A DNA stretch of 64,000 bases from CAMCXE01 sp046347475. Lineage in GTDB: Bacteria > Pseudomonadota > Gammaproteobacteria > Pseudomonadales > Cellvibrionaceae. The stretch spans positions 868,001-932,000 of the forward strand of contig JAXMGD010000001.1 of NCBI GenBank assembly GCA_046347475.1, in the 5' to 3' direction. Of this stretch, positions 35,387 to 44,393 are shown piece after piece (the stretch's first letter is position 1; every line of letters begins with the position of its first letter). The notes under the pieces were generated by a model. That model saw only the letters and a list, made by a program, of their open reading frames with translations, searched no databases and was not told the DNA's origin. The position numbers and the translations under genes are program-made.

Positions 35387-35758
35387 ATGAGCAGGATATT
35401 GATTATTGACGACGCCGCTACGGTGCGCATGTACCACCGGGATATTTTGGAATCGGCTGGTTATCAGGTTGCTGAAGCTATAAATGGAATAGAAGCCTTA
35501 GAAAAATCCCTCAATACGCCGTTTGATTTATATCTGGTGGATGTGAATATGCCTAAATTAGATGGCTACGGATTTTTGCGCCAATTGCGCAGCGAAGCCA
35601 TTGAACAAAACCCAGCCCTGATGGTATCCACCGAGGCCAACGAGCGCGATAAACAGGCCGCCTATATGGCTGGCGCGAATGGTTATTTAATTAAGCCGGT
35701 TAAACCTGTGCAGCTATTAACTCTAGTGCGCATACTGCTAGGGGAGGCCATTAAATGA
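35387..35758 (+). CDS. cheY: CheY-type response regulator (cluster 2, first)
   Basis: The 123-residue single receiver domain has D8-D9, phospho-acceptor D52 in YLVDVNMPKLDG and K103 in YLIKPVKP. The usual Thr/Ser switch position is in LMVSTEAN (S81 or T82). It starts one base after cheR and overlaps the cheA start by four bases (ATGA), so it is coupled to the kinase that most likely phosphorylates it. The deviations from cluster 1 CheY suggest a different target. Confidence 0.92.
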   Translation: MSRILIIDDAATVRMYHRDILESAGYQVAEAINGIEALEKSLNTPFDLYLVDVNMPKLDGYGFLRQLRSEAIEQNPALMVSTEANERDKQAAYMAGANGYLIKPVKPVQLLTLVRILLGEAIK

Positions 35759-38559
35759 CGCCACTACTCGAACAGTTTCTCAGTGAATCGAGGGACTTTT
35801 TACAAAGCATCGGCGATTTAGTACTGCAACTGGAGCGTAGCCCCCAGGATACGGTGCTGTTGAACGATTTATTTCGCGCAGTGCACACGCTCAAAGGCAA
35901 TAGCGGCTTATTTGAATTCCCCGATATGACCCGCGTGTTGCACGCCGGCGAAGATGTTTTAGTGGCGGTGCGAGAGCACGAACTGGATTATTCCCAGGCG
36001 CTTGCGGATTGTTTATTGGAGGCCATGGATTTTATTGTGCTGCTGTGTGATCAGGTGGCAAAAACCGGCAGCCTCGGCAGTGAGTATATGCTCAGTGCCA
36101 ATCAACACGTGCAGCAATTACGCGGCTTTTTAACGCCTAGCGCGCAGCCGGAATCTGCTCCGGCTAACGCAGGTTTAGGCGCGTTGAGTAGCCTATTTAG
36201 TGAAGCGCCGTTTAATTTTTCCACCCGCTGCAAAATGTGGATGCACCTGCAGACAGCCCCTGAGCACAGTCTTTATTGGGTTCGATACACACCGGTGGAG
36301 GATTGTTTTTTTCAGGGCGATGACCCCTTATTAATTTGCGCACAAATTCCCGGTGTATTGGCGCGTGTTATTCGCGCCCTGCGGCCCTGGCCGAATTTAG
36401 CGGAATTAGATGCGTTTCAATCGCAGCTGGAATATCAGGTGGTCAGCAGCGCGCCCCAAGCGCAATTAGTAGAGCATTTACATTTTGTCCCCAATCAATT
36501 TCATCTGCAGGCTATTAGCCAGGCCGATTGTGTGCAGGTGGAATTAAATGCCCTTACCGCCGAGGAGCAACTAGCCTTAATTGCTGTATATCACAGCCTT
36601 GTTAAAGAGCGCTCCTGCGCTAATCTTGCGCTGGTTTGGCAGCCGCGATTTAACTCGGCGGCCTGGGCCGCCTGCTGGGGCTGGCTGGATTTCTGGTGTA
36701 GCTACGCCAAAGGCGATGCCGCCGTAGTTGCCCAGTATTTGGCGCAGGCCTGTGGCATAGAGCCTGCGGCTGCCGCGCAAACTGCTCCTCCCTTAGGATT
36801 AGAAAGCGCGCAATTTAATCGCGAAACAATTTGCGAAGAAGACCAAGCCGCGCTGTTATCCCTCCTGGCTCGGCAGCGCATTATTCTGTATTTAACTGAT
36901 CAACCGGCTTGGAGACAGGGCCGTTTAAATGCGGTGGTCAGTGTGCTGCGCCAGTGTTGTAAGGCCTTAGGTTTTAGCGACGCCATAGCGAGCCTGAATC
37001 AAGCCGCTCAAGATGGTGTGGCCGCACTGCAAGACTGGTTAGAGGCGTTTGTTAACCAAGTACAAACCCTAGATGTACCTGCGGCCAAAGAGACAGTGTT
37101 AGCCGCACCCCTTGAGCACACCATACCGCAAGCAAATACGGCTGAGCCGTCGGCAATTAATAGCGCTTTGGTGCGAGACATACCTTCTCCAGGCCAGGAA
37201 TTAAATAGCTATTTACAGGAACTCAGCAGCCCCCGGCAGGAATTTAGCAGCCCCCGGCAGGAACATGATAATCCCCCGCAGGAAATTAATAGCCCCGCAC
37301 CAGAAATAAATAACCCCACGCCAGATGCTAATAGCCCAGCCGCTGCCACGCTAGGTTTAAAGCGCGGCGATGAAACCCCTGGCCTTGGTAAAAGTATAAA
37401 AGTCGATCAAGCCAAAATAGATCGCTTGATGAATTTAATTGGCGAATTAATTGTGGCTAAAAATGCCTTGCCCTATTTGGCCAGTCGCGCTGAAGAGGGT
37501 ATGGGCGTGCGCGAATTAGCGCGCGAAATTAAATCCCACCACGGGGTGGTCAATCGCATCGCCGATGAAATGCAAGATGCCATTATGCAAATTCGCATGA
37601 TGCCCTTTTCAACCATTTCCGCTCGCTACCCGCGTTTGGTGCGGGATATTGCCCGTAAATTAGCTAAGGACGTGCAATTTTTAGTGGAAGGTGAAGAGAC
37701 GGAAGCGGATAAAAATATTATTGAATCCTTAGCTGATCCGTTGGTGCATATTTTACGCAACAGTTTGGATCACGGCATTGAATTACCTGAGGAGCGCACC
37801 CGCTTAGGCAAATCGCCCCAAGCCTGTTTGCGCCTGCGCGCCAGCCAAGAGGCCGATCGTGTGGTGATTGATGTCAGCGATGATGGCCGCGGCATTGATC
37901 CGGAAAAAATTAAACGCAAAGCCTATGAAAAAGGCCTTATTGATGAAACCTTACTGGAGCGAATGAGCGAGCGCGACGCCATACAATTAATTTTTGCCGC
38001 AGGATTTTCCACCGCCGAAACGGTATCGGATTTATCTGGCCGTGGTGTAGGTATGGATGTGGTGCGCAGTGCAGTTGAGCGTGTGAATGGCTCCATCAGC
38101 ATCGACAGCCAGGTGGGCAAGGGCACCCATATTCGTATTTCGCTGCCCTTATCCATGGCGGTTACCCGCGTAATGTTGGTGGAAGCGGATCGGCAATTAT
38201 TTGCTGTGCCTATGGATGAAGTGGTGGAAACCGTGCGTGTGCCGCGCAGCCAAATTCATACCCTCAAACAACATCAAACGACTTTATTGCGCGGCCGTAT
38301 CGTGCCTTTGGCTCAGGTGCATCAGCTTTTAGCGTTAACTGCTGAGGCCTGTTTTAACGAGGATGATGAATGTGCGGTGTTGGTGGTGCGTGTGGGGGAT
38401 CATGTGTTGGGGTTGGTGGTGGATGATTTTCATGGTACCGAAGATATTATTCAAAAACCCCTCGCCGGTGTTTTAGCCAATTTACGCGGCTTTTCGGGCT
38501 CTGCTTTGTTGGGGGATGGCTCGGTACTGATGGTTTTAAATATTAAGGAATTGCTGTAA
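35755..38559 (+). CDS. cheA: chemotaxis histidine kinase CheA (cluster 2)
   Basis: The 934-residue kinase has an N-terminal Hpt domain with H44 in LFRAVHTLKGNSGLF. A central region (about 150-470) contains one domain that resembles the duplicated one in the first CheA (YTPVEDCFFQGDDPLLICAQ). At 478-530 lies a repeated Pro/Ser/Asn/Glu linker with units like SSPRQEF, SSPRQEH, NSPAPEI. The kinase core follows: KIDRLMNLIGELIVAKNAL, HATPase motifs ILRNSLDHGIELP, DDGRGID, GRGVGMDVVRS, and a CheW-like domain to the end. It overlaps cheY before it and the STAS-like gene after it. Confidence 0.94.
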   Translation: MTPLLEQFLSESRDFLQSIGDLVLQLERSPQDTVLLNDLFRAVHTLKGNSGLFEFPDMTRVLHAGEDVLVAVREHELDYSQALADCLLEAMDFIVLLCDQVAKTGSLGSEYMLSANQHVQQLRGFLTPSAQPESAPANAGLGALSSLFSEAPFNFSTRCKMWMHLQTAPEHSLYWVRYTPVEDCFFQGDDPLLICAQIPGVLARVIRALRPWPNLAELDAFQSQLEYQVVSSAPQAQLVEHLHFVPNQFHLQAISQADCVQVELNALTAEEQLALIAVYHSLVKERSCANLALVWQPRFNSAAWAACWGWLDFWCSYAKGDAAVVAQYLAQACGIEPAAAAQTAPPLGLESAQFNRETICEEDQAALLSLLARQRIILYLTDQPAWRQGRLNAVVSVLRQCCKALGFSDAIASLNQAAQDGVAALQDWLEAFVNQVQTLDVPAAKETVLAAPLEHTIPQANTAEPSAINSALVRDIPSPGQELNSYLQELSSPRQEFSSPRQEHDNPPQEINSPAPEINNPTPDANSPAAATLGLKRGDETPGLGKSIKVDQAKIDRLMNLIGELIVAKNALPYLASRAEEGMGVRELAREIKSHHGVVNRIADEMQDAIMQIRMMPFSTISARYPRLVRDIARKLAKDVQFLVEGEETEADKNIIESLADPLVHILRNSLDHGIELPEERTRLGKSPQACLRLRASQEADRVVIDVSDDGRGIDPEKIKRKAYEKGLIDETLLERMSERDAIQLIFAAGFSTAETVSDLSGRGVGMDVVRSAVERVNGSISIDSQVGKGTHIRISLPLSMAVTRVMLVEADRQLFAVPMDEVVETVRVPRSQIHTLKQHQTTLLRGRIVPLAQVHQLLALTAEACFNEDDECAVLVVRVGDHVLGLVVDDFHGTEDIIQKPLAGVLANLRGFSGSALLGDGSVLMVLNIKELL

Positions 38560-38813
38560 TGAGTGTTGAGTATAAAAAAACAAAATTGGTATTCAGCGAT
38601 ATTGTTTCCATTGAGGAGACTGAAACCTTATTAAATTGGCTGATCAAAAAGCCAGCGACTAAACTGGATTTAGCAGCCTGTACCCACCTGCACGCTGCTG
38701 TGCTGCAAGTGTTAATGGCCAGTGGTGCTCCCGTTGTGAGCTGGCCTGTGAACGAACAGTTGCGCGCCTGTTTGCACAGTGCATTTGAATACGAGGAACC
38801 GCTGCATGGGTAA
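38559..38813 (+). CDS. small STAS-like protein (cluster 2)
   Basis: The 84-residue protein starts in the TAATG overlap at the cheA stop and itself overlaps the next cheY by eight bases, so it is certainly translated in coupling with them. The centre, KLDLAACTHLHAAVLQVLMASGAPVVSW, has the strand-loop-helix pattern of a STAS domain, with ACTHLHAAVLQ at the place of the phospho-loop; the Ser/Thr site is not conserved. I call it a degenerate STAS domain by pattern and by analogy with the STAS-cheY pair at 18935-19600. Function unknown. Confidence 0.65.
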   Translation: MSVEYKKTKLVFSDIVSIEETETLLNWLIKKPATKLDLAACTHLHAAVLQVLMASGAPVVSWPVNEQLRACLHSAFEYEEPLHG

Positions 38814-39180
38814 GTTAGTATTAATTGTGGATGATTCGCCCACCATGCTAATGAGTGTGCGTTCAACCCTGGAAATGAAGGGTTTTGGCGTAGAGGCGGC
38901 CTCTGACGGCGAATTGGCCTTAGCTAAACTCAAAGGCGGTTTAAAACCGGATTTAATCATCACCGATGTGCATATGCCCAAAATGAGTGGATTGCAGTTT
39001 ATTAAATTGCTACGCGAATTACCGGGGTTTCGTTTTACCCCGGTGCTCACCCTTACAACCGAAACCGATGCGAGTAAACGGGATGAAGCCAAAAAATTAG
39101 GGGCAACCGGTTGGTTGGTAAAACCCACCAGCGGCGCCGATTTATTAAATGTCATCAGCCGAGTTTTACCTGGGGTATAA
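38806..39180 (+). CDS. cheY: CheY-type response regulator (cluster 2, second)
   Basis: From ATG 38806 the protein has 124 residues; the frame is open nine codons upstream inside the STAS-like gene. It has D9-D10 in IVDDSPTM, phospho-acceptor D54 in IITDVHMPKMSG, TLTTETD with the switch Thr and K107 in WLVKPT. In gene order (STAS then CheY) and in the LTTET and TGWLVKP segments it resembles the CheY of cluster 1 more than the other CheY of cluster 2. The next gene starts three bases after its stop. Confidence 0.93.
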   Translation: MGKLVLIVDDSPTMLMSVRSTLEMKGFGVEAASDGELALAKLKGGLKPDLIITDVHMPKMSGLQFIKLLRELPGFRFTPVLTLTTETDASKRDEAKKLGATGWLVKPTSGADLLNVISRVLPGV

Positions 39181-39183
39181 GTA

Positions 39184-40554
39184 GTGACAGACACATCCGG
39201 CCACGCCCACAGTTCTGCCAATGGCCAAAACGGGTTAGTTGATTCAAACCGCACTGAGCTAAATGATTTTCGCAGCCGGTGTAATCGTCAATCACGCTGG
39301 GTGACGGGTATTTTCACGCTGGTAACATTTTTGGCTGTGTGGTTGTGCGCGCCGTATTTTTTTCGCTGGCAGATGCAGCACACTGATACCCAGCGTTGGA
39401 TTGATGCGTTTGTGTATGCGGGTATTGTGTTGGCCACTATTCTGTTGTATCGCTTGACGATGGAATATTTAATTGGCCACGCTGGGCGCGCCCACGATCA
39501 CGCCGCCATGCGTTGGCTAGAGGTGGGTGTTGTGTTGGACAACCAAGAACAAAAAGGCGGGCATTTATTTGCGGGGCTTAAATCCTATTTGGAAAATTTA
39601 CCGCAATTTTCTCACCTCTTATGGTCCCATTTAGCTAATACCACCCGTGTCACTGAAGACGCCGCCACCGCTATTATGCAGAATTTAGGTGATGTAGGGT
39701 TGGAGACGGCGCGTTTAGTGGCGAGTTTAGAATCGGGCAAGCAGCGCGCCTCGGGCTTGCACTCGGAAGCAAAAATTATTATTACTCAAACCCGTGATCA
39801 TTTGCAGAATATGACGGGGTATCGCAGCCAGCGCGAGAGCCAAATTCATGCAGATGGTGTTGCTATCCAGCGCGTAGTAGAGCAAGTGGAAGGATTAAAA
39901 TCCCTCACGGGTTTAATTCGTGATGTTACCCGGCAAACGAATTTATTAGCGTTAAACGCCGCCATTGAAGCGGCGCGGGCGGGGGATTCTGGGCGGGGGT
40001 TTGCGGTGGTGGCCGATGAGGTGCGCTCGTTGTCCACACAAATTGAAAGCGCCGCCCTGCGTATTGAAGAAAATGTTGCCCAAGTCTCCAATACAGTAAA
40101 TGGCCATTTGGCCGATATGGTGGCCCATATGCGCACCTCGGAAGAAATCGGTTGGATGGAAAAACTCACGGATATTTTGCTCAAACTTTCCAGTAATTTT
40201 GAAGTGGCGGTGAGTGAATTGGATTCCTTGTCGCAAAATACCCATGAGGCTGTAAACGCAATTCGGTTAAATATTTTGGATGTGTTGGGCCACACGCAAT
40301 TTCAGGATATTACCCGCCAGCAAATTGAGGTGGTACAAACGGGGCTTAACCTGTGCAGTGAGCGCATAAAATCCATTGCCGAGCAAATGGAGCGCGATCC
40401 ATTTTCCTCGCCACTTATTTCGTCAATAGAAGAAACAGTGGAACATCTGCGCAAGGGCTACACCATGCAGGCGCAGTATGTAACGGATAATCAAATTTAC
40501 GGCCACGCTCTGCCTGTCAATGATCCAGAGCGCCCGGCTATAGAGTTGTTCTAA
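39184..40554 (+). CDS. membrane MCP with a C-terminal CheZ-like DxxxQ motif
   Basis: The 456-residue protein starts at GTG 39184. Two membrane helices (residues 40-60 and 74-92) enclose only about 13 residues, so there is no periplasmic sensor. A signalling domain follows with the tip RDVTRQTNLLALNAAIEAAR AGDSGRGFAVVADEVRSLS at 247-285. After another helical segment comes NILDVLGHTQFQDITRQQIEVV (364-385). This matches the CheZ active-site region QDFQDLTGQ: D375 and Q379 are spaced as D143 and Q147 of Escherichia coli CheZ. I infer a receptor-like protein able to dephosphorylate CheY. No other CheZ or CheC lies in the window. Confidence 0.85.
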   Translation: MTDTSGHAHSSANGQNGLVDSNRTELNDFRSRCNRQSRWVTGIFTLVTFLAVWLCAPYFFRWQMQHTDTQRWIDAFVYAGIVLATILLYRLTMEYLIGHAGRAHDHAAMRWLEVGVVLDNQEQKGGHLFAGLKSYLENLPQFSHLLWSHLANTTRVTEDAATAIMQNLGDVGLETARLVASLESGKQRASGLHSEAKIIITQTRDHLQNMTGYRSQRESQIHADGVAIQRVVEQVEGLKSLTGLIRDVTRQTNLLALNAAIEAARAGDSGRGFAVVADEVRSLSTQIESAALRIEENVAQVSNTVNGHLADMVAHMRTSEEIGWMEKLTDILLKLSSNFEVAVSELDSLSQNTHEAVNAIRLNILDVLGHTQFQDITRQQIEVVQTGLNLCSERIKSIAEQMERDPFSSPLISSIEETVEHLRKGYTMQAQYVTDNQIYGHALPVNDPERPAIELF

Positions 40555-40721
40555 CGGCTCTTCGCCAGGCTCAGGGTGGAGAGCTTTTTAATTGAGCAAT
40601 GTCCGTCGTTGTGTAAAGGATTCTATTTAATTTCCTGCGTGTGGTTAGCCTGTCAAGCCACAGGAATTTAACTAGGCCTGGCGCGACAGCCCATAAGCCA
40701 TCGCCCAGGCCATTCGTTTTA

Positions 40722-42908
40722 TCAGGCTAAATCAAACCGATCCAAATTCATCACCTTAGTCCAAGCCGCCACAAAATCCCGCACGAATTTTTCGCCGTTG
40801 TCGTTTTGTGCATAGACTTCAGCAATAGCCCGCAGTTGGGAATTAGAGCCAAAAATTAAATCCACCACGCTTGCCGTCCAAGTCACTGCACCCGTGCGGC
40901 GGTCTTTACCTTCGAGGTGGTGGGCGCCGGGCACTTTGCTCCACTGGTTATTCATATCCAGCAAATTAACAAAAAAGTCGTTGCTGAGGGTTTGTGGGCG
41001 CTGGGTAAACACGCCTTGGGGGTTGTTGCCGGTGTTGGCATTTAATACCCGCAGGCCGCCCACCAACACGGTCATTTCCGGCGCGCTTAAATTCAGCAAT
41101 TGCGCCTTATCAATCAATAATTGCGCCGCCACGTCTTCCAATCCCGGCGCCACATAGTTGCGGAACCCATCGGCCTTGGGTTCAAGCACCTGGAAGGATT
41201 CCACATCGGTTTGGTCTTGGCTTGCGTCCATGCGGCCGGGCGCAAAGGGCACCTCAATCCTTACGCCTGCCTGCCCGGCGGCGGCTTCAATAGCGGCGTT
41301 GCCGCCGAGCACAATTAAATCCGCTAGGGAAATACGTTTTGCGCCCGTTTGCGCGCGGTTAAATTCATCTTGTATAGCGGCAAGCTGGTCCAGCACGGGC
41401 ATCAGTTGTTGAGGGTTATTCACCGCCCAACTGTTTTGCGGGCTTAAGCGAATGCGCGCACCGTTGGCGCCACCGCGTTTATCGCTGCCACGAAAGCTCG
41501 CCGCTGAGGCCCAGGCGGTATTTACCAGCGAGGCGATGGAAAGGCCGCTTGCGAGCAGGCGGGCTTTAAGGGTTTGAATATCCTGCTCATTCACCAAGGT
41601 GTGATCCACCGCCGGGATAGGGTCTTGCCAGATCATGTCCTCCTGAGGAACCAGTTTGCCCAGGTAACGGCTGCGGGGGCCTAAGTCGCGGTGGGTGAGT
41701 TTGAACCAGGCGCGGGCAAAGGCATCGGCAAATTCCGCCGGGTTTTGGTGGAAGCGGCGGGCAATTTTTTCGTAGGCCGGGTCAAAGCGCAGGGAGAGAT
41801 CCGCCGTGGTCATCATGGGGGGGAAGCGTTTGGCCGGGTCGTGGGCGTCGGGGATCATGTGTTCGGCTTTGCAGTTGATGGGCCTCCATTGGTGGGCACC
41901 GGCCGGGCTTCTGGTGAGTTGCCAGTCGTAGCCGAACAGAATGTCAAAGTAGCCGTTGTCCCACTGGGTGGGGTTGGGTTTCCAGGCGCCTTCGATGCCG
42001 CTAGTGGTGGTGTGCACACCCTTGCCCGTGCCAAAGCTATTGCGCCAACCCAGGCCCTGCTCCTCGATACTGGCGCCTTCAGGCTCAGGGCCTACTAAGG
42101 ATGGGTCCCCGGCGCCGTGGGCTTTACCAAAGGTGTGGCCACCGGCCACAAGAGCAACGGTTTCTTCATCGTTCATGGCCATGCGGGCAAAGGTTTCGCG
42201 CACGTCGCGGCCGGAGGCAACTGGGTCTGGGTTGCCGTTGGGGCCTTCGGGGTTGACGTAGATAAGCCCCATTTGCACGGCGGCCAGGGGGTTTTCCAAC
42301 TGCCGGTCGCCGCTGTAGCGCTTATCGCCCAGCCAGGTATTTTCCGAGCCCCAGTAGATGTCTTCTTCCGGCGCCCAAATATCTTCGCGGCCACCGGCAA
42401 AACCGAGGGTTTTAAAGCCCATGGATTCCAGGGCTACATTGCCCGCCAGGATCATTAAATCCGCCCAGGAGAGTTGGTTGCCGTATTTTTGTTTGATGGG
42501 CCAAAGCAGCCTGCGGGCCTTGTCTAAATTGCCGTTATCCGGCCAGCTGTTTAAGGGCGCAAAGCGCTGGTTGCCGGTGCCTGCGCCGCCTCGGCCATCG
42601 CTGGTGCGGTAGGTGCCCGCTGAGTGCCAGGCCATGCGAATCATCAAGCCGCCATAGTGGCCCCAGTCGGCGGGCCACCAGTCTTGGGAGTCGGTCATGA
42701 GTGTGTGCAGGTCCCGTACTACGGCGTCTAAATCCAGCTGTTTAAAAGCGGCGGCGTAGTCAAAGTCCGCCCCTAGGGGGTTCGCCTTGGGCGAGTGTTG
42801 GTGAAGGATGCTGAGTTTTAATTGGTTTGGCCACCAGTCGGCATTGGATGGAGCACTGGCCGTAGTGTGTCGCCCGTGGGCGAAGGGGCATTTGGGTTCG
42901 TTCGACAT
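40722..42908 (-). CDS. katG: catalase-peroxidase KatG
   Basis: KatG is a haem enzyme that removes hydrogen peroxide. From ATG 42908 (GAGGATA just upstream) the protein has 728 residues; an open frame 30 codons further upstream is not needed. It has the distal site MIRMAWHSAGTYR with catalytic Arg, Trp and His, the proximal VALVAGGHTFGKAHGAG, and the two-domain layout with a second, haem-free peroxidase-like half (LVNTAWASAASFRGSDKRGG). The Tyr and Met that complete the covalent Met-Tyr-Trp adduct lie in blocks that look conserved (YVNPEGPNG; FARMAMND). Monocistronic; no OxyR site recognised. Confidence 0.97.
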   Translation of the reverse strand: MSNEPKCPFAHGRHTTASAPSNADWWPNQLKLSILHQHSPKANPLGADFDYAAAFKQLDLDAVVRDLHTLMTDSQDWWPADWGHYGGLMIRMAWHSAGTYRTSDGRGGAGTGNQRFAPLNSWPDNGNLDKARRLLWPIKQKYGNQLSWADLMILAGNVALESMGFKTLGFAGGREDIWAPEEDIYWGSENTWLGDKRYSGDRQLENPLAAVQMGLIYVNPEGPNGNPDPVASGRDVRETFARMAMNDEETVALVAGGHTFGKAHGAGDPSLVGPEPEGASIEEQGLGWRNSFGTGKGVHTTTSGIEGAWKPNPTQWDNGYFDILFGYDWQLTRSPAGAHQWRPINCKAEHMIPDAHDPAKRFPPMMTTADLSLRFDPAYEKIARRFHQNPAEFADAFARAWFKLTHRDLGPRSRYLGKLVPQEDMIWQDPIPAVDHTLVNEQDIQTLKARLLASGLSIASLVNTAWASAASFRGSDKRGGANGARIRLSPQNSWAVNNPQQLMPVLDQLAAIQDEFNRAQTGAKRISLADLIVLGGNAAIEAAAGQAGVRIEVPFAPGRMDASQDQTDVESFQVLEPKADGFRNYVAPGLEDVAAQLLIDKAQLLNLSAPEMTVLVGGLRVLNANTGNNPQGVFTQRPQTLSNDFFVNLLDMNNQWSKVPGAHHLEGKDRRTGAVTWTASVVDLIFGSNSQLRAIAEVYAQNDNGEKFVRDFVAAWTKVMNLDRFDLA

Positions 42909-43450
42909 GGCACTATCCTCAAGGGGTTTTGTAGGGTGTTGGCAAAACTTTAGTGGGCCAAGAGGGGGTTGCCCAATTGATAAAGCCAATGCGCCCAATA
43001 GTGATGGCTAATACGCTGATCAAAGCGTTTGGATTATGGACCTAATTTATGTGAGGCAATGGTGGTGTTTTTTACGTTTGCGATTTTTTGTTTAACCCGT
43101 TTTAGGGTGGCCGAGTGTGCATTAGCAGTGTAGTTGCCAAGCGGGCAAATTATAAAAAACCTCGGAGCCGGTAGCCTGGATGTAGCGCAGCGAAATCCAG
43201 GGTTAGCTATGGGGGCCGATGTCGTTAAGTGACGGATTTTGCTCAATGTTCCGCGCTATTTTTACCCTCACCCCAACCCTCTCCCAGCGGGAGAGGGAGC
43301 TCAAAGCAAGGCCTCCATGATTAGCTCTTCCCGTCCCCTCTCCCCTTGGAAGAGGGCTAGGGTGAGGGGACGGCGCTTAACTTAATGACATTGGGCTGGG
43401 GACATCTTCTGATACAGGAAAACAAGGGAAATGCTCGCATTAACCCTAGT
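42909..43450. other. 542-bp gap with palindromic repeats
   Basis: No gene is supported. Two dispersed-repeat-like blocks are present: a partial 'GTAGCCTGGATGTAGCGCAG' palindrome near 43168-43205, related to those at 11.5 and 44.5 kb, and a C-rich inverted repeat at 43264-43371. The katG promoter must lie in the right-to-left direction close to 42930-43040 and is not obvious. Confidence 0.6.
43264..43371. repeat. 108-bp palindromic repeat of the 'CCCTCACCC' type
   Basis: ACCCTCACCCCAACCCTCTC (43264-43283) is complementary to the right end, GGAAGAGGGCTAGGGTGAGG (43348-43367). An inner hairpin CTCCCAGCGGGAG lies at 43281-43293. Such 'ccctcaccctaaccctctccc' inverted repeats are common intergenic elements in many proteobacteria. 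Confidence 0.7.
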
Positions 43451-44209
43451 TTATTCATCCGGCACAAATTCACCTGTGCGGTTTTGGTATTGCTGCCACA
43501 CAATCCACAACCCCCAGGCCAGCGCCAGCAGCATAATCACCACACCCACACGGCGGCTTAATAATGCATAACTGTGGGCTTTTTCTAGGGCGTTCCACTG
43601 GGTCAATAAATTGCCCCAGTCGTGGCCGCTTTCATTGCCGGTGGTTAAGGGCAGGGCGCGGTAGGGGGCATCGTCTATATAAGGCGCTAAATCAATGCAA
43701 TTTTGTCCGCACCACCAAAGCGTAATACTGCCGCCAAAAATTTCCTGTTGCCGGTAGACAAACAACAGGCAAATACCCAGCGGCATAATAATTTGAAATA
43801 GGCTGCCACCGAGAATCGTCATGGTTTCACCAAACGGGCGGAAAAACACATGGCCGAATTCGTGGAAGGGTAAATTAATATTGTGTAAAAACGAGCCGCC
43901 AATTTTTTCCCAATCAATACCAGCGCGGAAAAAATAAATACTCCACAGCGCAAATGCCAGCCACACCAGTGCGCGGCCAATTAATACTTCGATGCTGACT
44001 CGCTCGGGTACGTACACCCAAGGGCTTAGCAGGCGGTTTGGCCAACTGGGCAGCTCCTCTTCGTGTTGAGGTAGGGTTTTTAAAGGTGCGATGCTGGCGG
44101 TAGGGCGGTATTTTGCGTAGATAATGCCGCACTGCGGGCAGGCATCCATCGGCTTAACCGGCAGGCTGCGCGGGCGTTGGCATTTGGGGCAGTAGGGTAA
44201 ATCGCTCAT
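43451..44209 (-). CDS. zinc-ribbon membrane protein with an HEFGH metalloprotease-like motif
   Basis: The 252-residue protein begins with a zinc ribbon (CPKC at residues 7-10 and CPQC at 24-27). About five membrane segments follow. Between the first and second is INLPFHEFGHVFFRPFG: the HEFGH fits the HExxH zinc-binding motif, and it sits at the membrane interface as in M50 intramembrane proteases. A later LAPYIDDAPY segment could give a third ligand. I call it an M50-like putative intramembrane metalloprotease; a transporter or inactive homologue is possible. Its neighbours (repeats, katG, greB) give no clue to its substrate. Confidence 0.65.
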   Translation of the reverse strand: MSDLPYCPKCQRPRSLPVKPMDACPQCGIIYAKYRPTASIAPLKTLPQHEEELPSWPNRLLSPWVYVPERVSIEVLIGRALVWLAFALWSIYFFRAGIDWEKIGGSFLHNINLPFHEFGHVFFRPFGETMTILGGSLFQIIMPLGICLLFVYRQQEIFGGSITLWWCGQNCIDLAPYIDDAPYRALPLTTGNESGHDWGNLLTQWNALEKAHSYALLSRRVGVVIMLLALAWGLWIVWQQYQNRTGEFVPDE

Positions 44210-44393
44210 GGTGTGTGGGCCAGGCTACATTAGCGCCTTCTCAATTTTTGGATTTTTAAGGCACACCTATGTGCCTGGGTGTTTTTTTATTATTTGGGTG
44301 AGGCTGTATCGCCTGCGAGAAAATCCTGTTTGGGAAATAATTTATCGTGCTATTCATTTGTCGCGCTATAAATTCATCGGGCTATTATTTTAT

